Shown: in pieces, positions 31,942-35,494 of the stretch
Layout: the number at the start of each line of letters is the position of its first letter
How positions within the stretch are numbered: the stretch's first letter is position 1
DNA from: an uncultured Actinomycetes bacterium
GTDB lineage: Bacteria; Actinomycetota; Acidimicrobiia; Acidimicrobiales; Microtrichaceae
Direction: 5' to 3'
DNA: 35,494 nt
NCBI GenBank assembly: GCA_903925745.1
Contig: CAIYGQ010000225.1
Span: 1-35,494, forward strand
Made by a program: the position numbers and the translations under genes
The notes under the pieces: generated by a model
Told to the model about the DNA's origin: nothing
The model's database searches: none
The model's input: only the letters and a program-made list of their open reading frames with translations

Positions 31942-32391
31942 TCAGGCGTTGAGCCCGACCCCCGGGGCGATCTTCGATCGGTCGGCCGCCGAGCCGCCGA
32001 AGCCCAGGAACAGGTGGGAGAGGCCGGGGAAGAAGAAAAGGAAGAGCTTCCAGCCCAGGCCCTTGTCGAAGAGCTCGGCGGTGTCATTGGCCAGCATGGC
32101 GAGCCCGATGATCTGGATGCAGGGGATCAGGCAGAGGATCAGCCACACCACCGGTTCCCGCTGACCGCGGGCCTTGAAGATCATGTAGATGTTCACGAAC
32201 GGGATGATGCCCATCCACCCGGGTAGCCCGATCTTGGTGAAGACCTTCCAGTAGCCGATGAGGGTCAGGACCAGGAGCGCCAGCGACAGGAACCAGAGGG
32301 CACCGAAGGCGGCCACCCCGCCGGCCGAGGTGCCGGAGTCGGTCGTGGTGGTGAAGTCGGTCTGGCTGACGAGCTGGACGAGGGTGTTCAC
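31942..32391 (-). CDS. DUF5684-like small membrane protein
   Basis: A 149-residue protein from a GTG at 32391, preceded by GGGAGG four bases away; a GTG at 32403 is an alternative. The sequence has several hydrophobic segments: FGALWFLSLALLVLTLIGYWKVF, LPGWMGIIPFVNIYMIF, PVVWLILCLIPCIQIIGLAML and WKLFLFFFPGLSHLFLGFG. The pattern GLPGWxGIIPFxNIYxIxK...W...L.LIP..Q...LAM...GKG.....FFPFL...LGFG matches the DUF5684 family of signal peptidase-adjacent and orphan membrane proteins. Function is unknown. It is on the opposite strand of the YihY gene with almost no gap between, so it shares no transcript with it. Confidence 0.8.
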   Translation of the reverse strand: MNTLVQLVSQTDFTTTTDSGTSAGGVAAFGALWFLSLALLVLTLIGYWKVFTKIGLPGWMGIIPFVNIYMIFKARGQREPVVWLILCLIPCIQIIGLAMLANDTAELFDKGLGWKLFLFFFPGLSHLFLGFGGSAADRSKIAPGVGLNA

Positions 32392-32501
32392 GGTGCCTCC
32401 CACGGATCATGGCCGGCAGCGCCGACCACCGGAACGCTAGCGGTGACCCGCAGCGCGATGGCGGACCGGGCGTGCACGCCGCGCGGCCCCGACGAACGGA
32501 T

Positions 32502-33002
32502 TCAGCCGGCGTACCGGCGACGGGCGTCGTCGATGCTCTCCACGGCGGTCTCGACGCCGGTCCAGTCGCCGATCTCGGAACCCTTCCCCGGCTCCAGGTC
32601 CTTGTAGACCGTGAAGAAGTGCTTGATCTCGGCCAACAGGAAGTCGGGGACGTCGGCGACGTCCGACATGTGGTCCCAGCGGACGTCGCCCGCCGGGACG
32701 CACAGCACCTTCACGTCCCGGCCGGCCTCGTCGGTCATCTCGAGCTGGGCCACCGGTCGCGCCCGCAGGTGGCAACCGGGGAACGTCGGCTCACCGAGCA
32801 GCACCAGCGCGTCGAGCGGATCGCCGTCCTCGGCGAGCGTGTGGGGGAAGAACCCGTACTCGGCCGGGTAGACGGTCGCGTTGAACAGGTTGCGGTCGAG
32901 CCAGATCTCGCCGGAGTCGTGGTCGATCTCGTACTTGTTCCGGGTCCCCTGCGGGATCTCGACGACCACCTCGTACCAGTCGTCGGCGGATCGGTCGCTC
33001 AC
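32502..33002 (-). CDS. ppa: Family I inorganic pyrophosphatase
   Basis: A 166-residue protein from a GTG at 33002 that overlaps the TetR stop as GTGA, with GAGGGAG six bases upstream. The family I core is unmistakable: VEIPQGTRNKYEIDHDSGEIWLDR, YPAEYGFFPHTLAEDGDPLDALVLL (the DxDPxD metal site), CHLRARPVAQLEMTDEAG, KVLCVP and IKHFFTVYKDLEPGK near the end, with conserved Asp, Glu, Lys and Tyr residues. Length matches bacterial family I enzymes. It hydrolyses pyrophosphate to phosphate in the cytoplasm with Mg, pulling biosynthetic reactions forward, and is normally essential. Being translationally coupled to a TetR gene is unusual for a housekeeping enzyme. Confidence 0.97.
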   Translation of the reverse strand: MSDRSADDWYEVVVEIPQGTRNKYEIDHDSGEIWLDRNLFNATVYPAEYGFFPHTLAEDGDPLDALVLLGEPTFPGCHLRARPVAQLEMTDEAGRDVKVLCVPAGDVRWDHMSDVADVPDFLLAEIKHFFTVYKDLEPGKGSEIGDWTGVETAVESIDDARRRYAG

Positions 33003-33595
33003 GTGGCGCTCCCTCGGTCCAGGCCCCGCATCCCCGACCACGCCAGACGGGCGAGCTGCGAGGCGAGTGTGTCCACATCTGGCGTGCGGTCGTGGGCCAG
33101 CCAGTGGCGCGAGGCCGCCTCGGTCATCCCGACGATGCTGTGGGCCAGCAGGTCGCGACCCGCCACCGGCTCGCCGTCGACGACGATCAGCTCGGCGATC
33201 ATGGCCGCCACCGAGTCCTCCACCGAACGGGTGAACGATGCGAACTCGGGGTCCCGACGCGCGCCCGAACCGAACAGCACCCGGTACGCGTCGGTGTGCT
33301 CACCCACGTACCGGAAGTAGGCGCGGAATCCGTTCTCGATCTGCTGGCGCGGACCGGCGGCATCTGCGGTCGCCTTGGCGACGGTGTCGCGGAGCTCGGC
33401 ACCGATCTCGGTCAACAGCTCGACGAACAGGTCGCGCTTGGAGCCGAAGTGCTGGTACAGCACGGGCTTGGTGACCCCGGCCGCCTCGGCGATGTCGTTC
33501 ATCGACGCGTCGCGGTACCCGAGTCGGGCGAACATGGCCAGCGCCGTCGTCAGCAACTGCTGACGGCGCTCGGGGGCGGGGAGACGGGAGGGCAC
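32999..33595 (-). CDS. TetR family transcriptional regulator
   Basis: A 198-residue protein from a GTG at 33595 (no strong ribosome site). The N-terminal helix-turn-helix is typical: RRQQLLTTALAMFARLGYRDASMNDIAEAAGVTKPVLYQHFGSKRDLFVELL, so DNA contacts fall around residues 28-48. The C-terminal ligand-binding half (about 60-190) is helical: NGFRAYFRYVGEHTDAYRVLFGSGARRDPEF and DLLAHSIVGMTEAASRHWLA. TetR proteins repress target promoters until a small ligand binds. It is 17 bases downstream of the thiolase stop, so it may be the last-but-one gene of that operon and could answer to an acyl-CoA or lipid signal, by analogy with TetR regulators of lipid genes. Its stop overlaps the pyrophosphatase start. 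Confidence 0.93.
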   Translation of the reverse strand: MPSRLPAPERRQQLLTTALAMFARLGYRDASMNDIAEAAGVTKPVLYQHFGSKRDLFVELLTEIGAELRDTVAKATADAAGPRQQIENGFRAYFRYVGEHTDAYRVLFGSGARRDPEFASFTRSVEDSVAAMIAELIVVDGEPVAGRDLLAHSIVGMTEAASRHWLAHDRTPDVDTLASQLARLAWSGMRGLDRGSAT

Positions 33596-33612
33596 GGGGG
33601 GATGCCGTCGGG

Positions 33613-34824
33613 TCAGAGACCCGACCGCTCCATGATGTGCACACCGCAGGCCGAACCCAGTCCGATGACGTGGGCGAGACCGACCTTGGCATCGGGAATC
33701 TGACGGGCACCGGCCTCACCGCGCAGGTGATGGCAGATCTCCCAGATGTTGGCGATGCCGGTGGCGGCGATCGGGTGGCCCTTCGACTCGAGACCGCCCG
33801 ACACGTTGACCGGCGTCGAACCGTCACGGTGGGCGTTGCCGGCCTCGAACCACGCCACGGCGTCGCCCTCGGGGCACAGCATCAGGTTGTCGTAGTGCAC
33901 GAGCTCCGCAGTGGCGAAGCAGTCGTGCAACTCCACCAGATCCAGATCGTCCGGCCCGATACCCGCCGCCTCGTAGGCCTGGATGGCGGCCCGACGAGTC
34001 AGGGTGTTGACGTCCGGGAGGATCTGACAGGCCTCCTGATAGGGGTCACTGGTGAGGACCGAGGCCGAGACCTTGACCGCCCGACGCTGCTGCTCGGTCG
34101 ACAACGTCCGCAGCTTGGCGCCCGAGACCACCACCGCCGCCGCCGCGCCGTCGGAGTTGGCCGAGCACATGGCACGCGTGTTCGGGTAGGCGATCATCGG
34201 CTCGTTCATGATCTGCTCGACCGACATGTCCTTGGTGATGGCGGCCAACGGGTTCATGGTCGAGTTGAAGTGGTTCTTCTGCGAGATGCGGGCGAACAGT
34301 TCGAACTCGGCGCCGTCGTAGGGATGGGCGTGCAGGTACTCCATGCCCACCTGGGCGAACACGCCGGGCATCATGTCGGTGCCCAACTTGCCCTCGAAGC
34401 CCGACACGGTGCCGTGACGACCCGAGCGCGTCCACTCCTCGGACTTGGCGGCGCCGAACCCGGCGCCGAGCATGCCGGCTCCCGAGAGCTTCTCGACACC
34501 GACGGCGAGACCCATGTCGCACTCGCCCGACTTGACCGCCATGATCACGGTGCGCAGCGCGGTGGCCCCCGTGGCACAGGCGTTGGCCACGTTGTAGACG
34601 GGGATGCCGGTCTGGCCGATCTGCTTCTGCAGCTGCTGACCGAGACCGGCCGCCGCCCCCATGAGGTTGCCGGCGGCCAGCACCCCCATGTCCTGGATGG
34701 TCACGCCGCCGTCGGCCAGCGCCGCCAGCGCGGCATCGGCCGCCAGATCGACCACGTCCAAGGTCGGGTGCTTCCCGAACTTGGTCATGTTGATCCCGAG
34801 GATCCAGATGTCGTCGTTCGCCAT
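33613..34824 (-). CDS. SCP-x/acetyl-CoA acetyltransferase-like thiolase
   Basis: A 403-residue protein from an ATG at 34824 with GAGAGGAA eight bases upstream. The thiolase fold is recognisable: WILGINMTKFGKHP at the start, NACATGATAL with the nucleophile Cys83, ELHDCFATAEL, SGGLESKGHPIAATG with His350, and the C-terminal GLGSACGVHIME with Cys393. The C-H-C catalytic set is complete. The early WILGxxMTKFG motif and HDCF loop place it with SCP-x-like / non-decarboxylating lipid thiolases that act on branched or sterol side chains, not with acetoacetyl-CoA thiolase. The DUF35 zinc-ribbon protein is encoded just upstream on this strand, the usual partner of such thiolases. Substrate not determinable. 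Confidence 0.92.
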   Translation of the reverse strand: MANDDIWILGINMTKFGKHPTLDVVDLAADAALAALADGGVTIQDMGVLAAGNLMGAAAGLGQQLQKQIGQTGIPVYNVANACATGATALRTVIMAVKSGECDMGLAVGVEKLSGAGMLGAGFGAAKSEEWTRSGRHGTVSGFEGKLGTDMMPGVFAQVGMEYLHAHPYDGAEFELFARISQKNHFNSTMNPLAAITKDMSVEQIMNEPMIAYPNTRAMCSANSDGAAAAVVVSGAKLRTLSTEQQRRAVKVSASVLTSDPYQEACQILPDVNTLTRRAAIQAYEAAGIGPDDLDLVELHDCFATAELVHYDNLMLCPEGDAVAWFEAGNAHRDGSTPVNVSGGLESKGHPIAATGIANIWEICHHLRGEAGARQIPDAKVGLAHVIGLGSACGVHIMERSGL

Positions 34825-34838
34825 GGTGCTCGTTCCTC

Positions 34839-35228
34839 TCAGACCGGCTCGAAGCCGTAGGTGATGGCCTCGGTGCCGGTGGAATCGGCGCCGATGGAAT
34901 AGGTGGTGAGTCGGACCTTCATGCCCAACGAGACGTGCTCGGGATCGGGCGGGGTGTTGACGATCTGTCCGCGCACGCTGGTGCCGCCGCAGTCGACCAC
35001 GGCGGGCACGTAGTCGTCACCGCCGGTCCACGACTTCACGATGGTGAAGGCGCGGACCTCGCCGGTGGTCGGGATGTCGACCTGAGCGAACGAGCCGACG
35101 GCTCCGCACGAGGCACAGGCGTTGCGTCGGTCGAAGAACCGGGCGCCGCACGAGCCGCACTCATTGGCCACGAGGTGCGGGTCGCTCCCCAGCACGAGGT
35201 AGTCGACCATCGGGATCGGATCGGACAC
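34839..35228 (-). CDS. DUF35 zinc-ribbon/OB-fold protein, thiolase partner
   Basis: A 129-residue protein from a GTG at 35228, chosen because GGGGG lies four bases upstream and the domain begins soon after; the frame is open to 35300. The N-terminal zinc ribbon is ECGSCGARFFDRRNACASCGAVG (two CxxC pairs), followed by an OB-fold: GEVRAFTIVKSW, VPAVVDCGGTSVRGQIVNT, LGMKVRLTTYSI and ITYGFEPV. DUF35 proteins bind acyl-CoA or form complexes with SCP-x-like thiolases in sterol and lipid degradation (for example with aldolase or thiolase partners in actinobacteria). It ends 14 bases before the thiolase start, so the two are very likely co-expressed and probably form a complex. Confidence 0.92.
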   Translation of the reverse strand: MSDPIPMVDYLVLGSDPHLVANECGSCGARFFDRRNACASCGAVGSFAQVDIPTTGEVRAFTIVKSWTGGDDYVPAVVDCGGTSVRGQIVNTPPDPEHVSLGMKVRLTTYSIGADSTGTEAITYGFEPV

Positions 35229-35310
35229 GGGTCCCCCTTCGGGGCGCCTCGGGCGGGCGCCGACCGGCGAATGGTAGGACCAGACGCCGACCGTCCCCAA
35301 CCCGGACCGG

Positions 35311-35494
35311 TCAACCCTGCAGACGGCGACGCAGCGCCTCCACGTCGGCCATGACCGCCCCGGAATCGAAGGGGGAATCCCAGTCCCCTCCTGCGCACTC
35401 GCGATAGACGCGGTGCACGTTGGCGGCCAGTCGCCATGGTTCGTCCCAGCGAGCCCACTCGCCGAGGTCGATACCGGCGCAGGACTCCAACACC
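35311..35494 (-). CDS. C-terminal end of an unrecognised gene, cut by the window edge
   Basis: The minus strand is open from the window edge to a stop at 35311-35313, giving about 60 residues including LGEWARWDEPWRLAANVHRVYRECAGGDWDSPFDSGAVMADVEALRRRLQG. The beginning lies outside the window, and a GTG at 35493 is unlikely to be the true start. The tail is acidic, Trp-rich and helical. I do not recognise it. The gap of 82 bases to the DUF35 start holds the ribosome site and no other element. Confidence 0.5.
   Translation of the reverse strand, partial: VLESCAGIDLGEWARWDEPWRLAANVHRVYRECAGGDWDSPFDSGAVMADVEALRRRLQG

Noticed and set aside
33546-33572. An inverted repeat near the start of the TetR gene
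   Set aside because: It lies inside codons for the first HTH region, has a short interrupted stem and no operator-like position relative to a promoter.

Overview
The window is very GC-rich (about 70 percent by eye), with frequent GTG starts and many 4-base stop/start overlaps (GTGA or ATGA at 488, 1348, 13172, 14893, 20002, 26562 and 32999). It looks like a chromosomal segment of a high-GC actinobacterium. Fused Liv-type ABC transporters, SCP-x-like thiolase with a DUF35 partner, DUF5684, DUF5925, DICT-GGDEF and a WhiG/FliA-like sigma factor together suggest class Acidimicrobiia; that placement is inference. No rRNA, tRNA, CRISPR, transposase, integrase or phage gene was seen. Coding density is very high: the longest stretch without a gene is about 215 bases (23053-23267), so no gap exceeds 300 bases.

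Layout. 30-1788 (+) is a coupled run: TY-Chap-like protein, histidine phosphatase, unknown protein. 1835-3731 (-) is an Arg-rich NYN-domain putative nuclease followed by a DUF5925/AAA ATPase. 3936-8196 (-) pairs a Tat-exported lipoprotein, possibly polysaccharide-active, with a GH3 beta-glucosidase. 8345-11532 (-) holds a STAS protein, two related small lipoproteins and a DICT-GGDEF diguanylate cyclase, each gap carrying one copy of a 48-base palindromic repeat. 11700-18741 (+) is a three-gene uptake locus: an unknown secreted or anchored protein, a membrane-tethered Liv-type binding protein, and a single 1282-residue chain carrying both permease and both ATPase domains.

18785-20931 (-) is an MpaB/DUF2236 oxygenase coupled to an acyl-CoA dehydrogenase. 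Then follow a lipoprotein alpha/beta hydrolase (+), an SDR oxidoreductase (-), a phytanoyl-CoA-type dioxygenase (+) and a histone-deacetylase-like amidohydrolase (-). 25216-29015 (-) is a PAS/GAF/GGDEF sensor coupled to a PAS-PAS-GAF protein that lacks an output domain. 29133-30676 (-) is a WhiG/FliA-like sigma factor followed by a VanX-like D,D-dipeptidase; a YihY membrane protein diverges from it. The end (31942-35494, -) holds a DUF5684 membrane protein, family I pyrophosphatase coupled to a TetR regulator, an SCP-x-like thiolase with its DUF35 partner, and the tail of an unknown gene.

How it works together: the content fits an aerobic heterotroph that takes up amphipathic or amino-acid-like substrates, degrades acyl-CoA compounds and uses c-di-GMP signalling. 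The least explained signals are the clustered palindromes around the lipoprotein genes, the four-domain Liv fusion with its unknown secreted partner, the Cys/His GAF motif shared by two coupled sensors, and four short tandem duplications, three of them at gene ends and one of which changed a reading frame.
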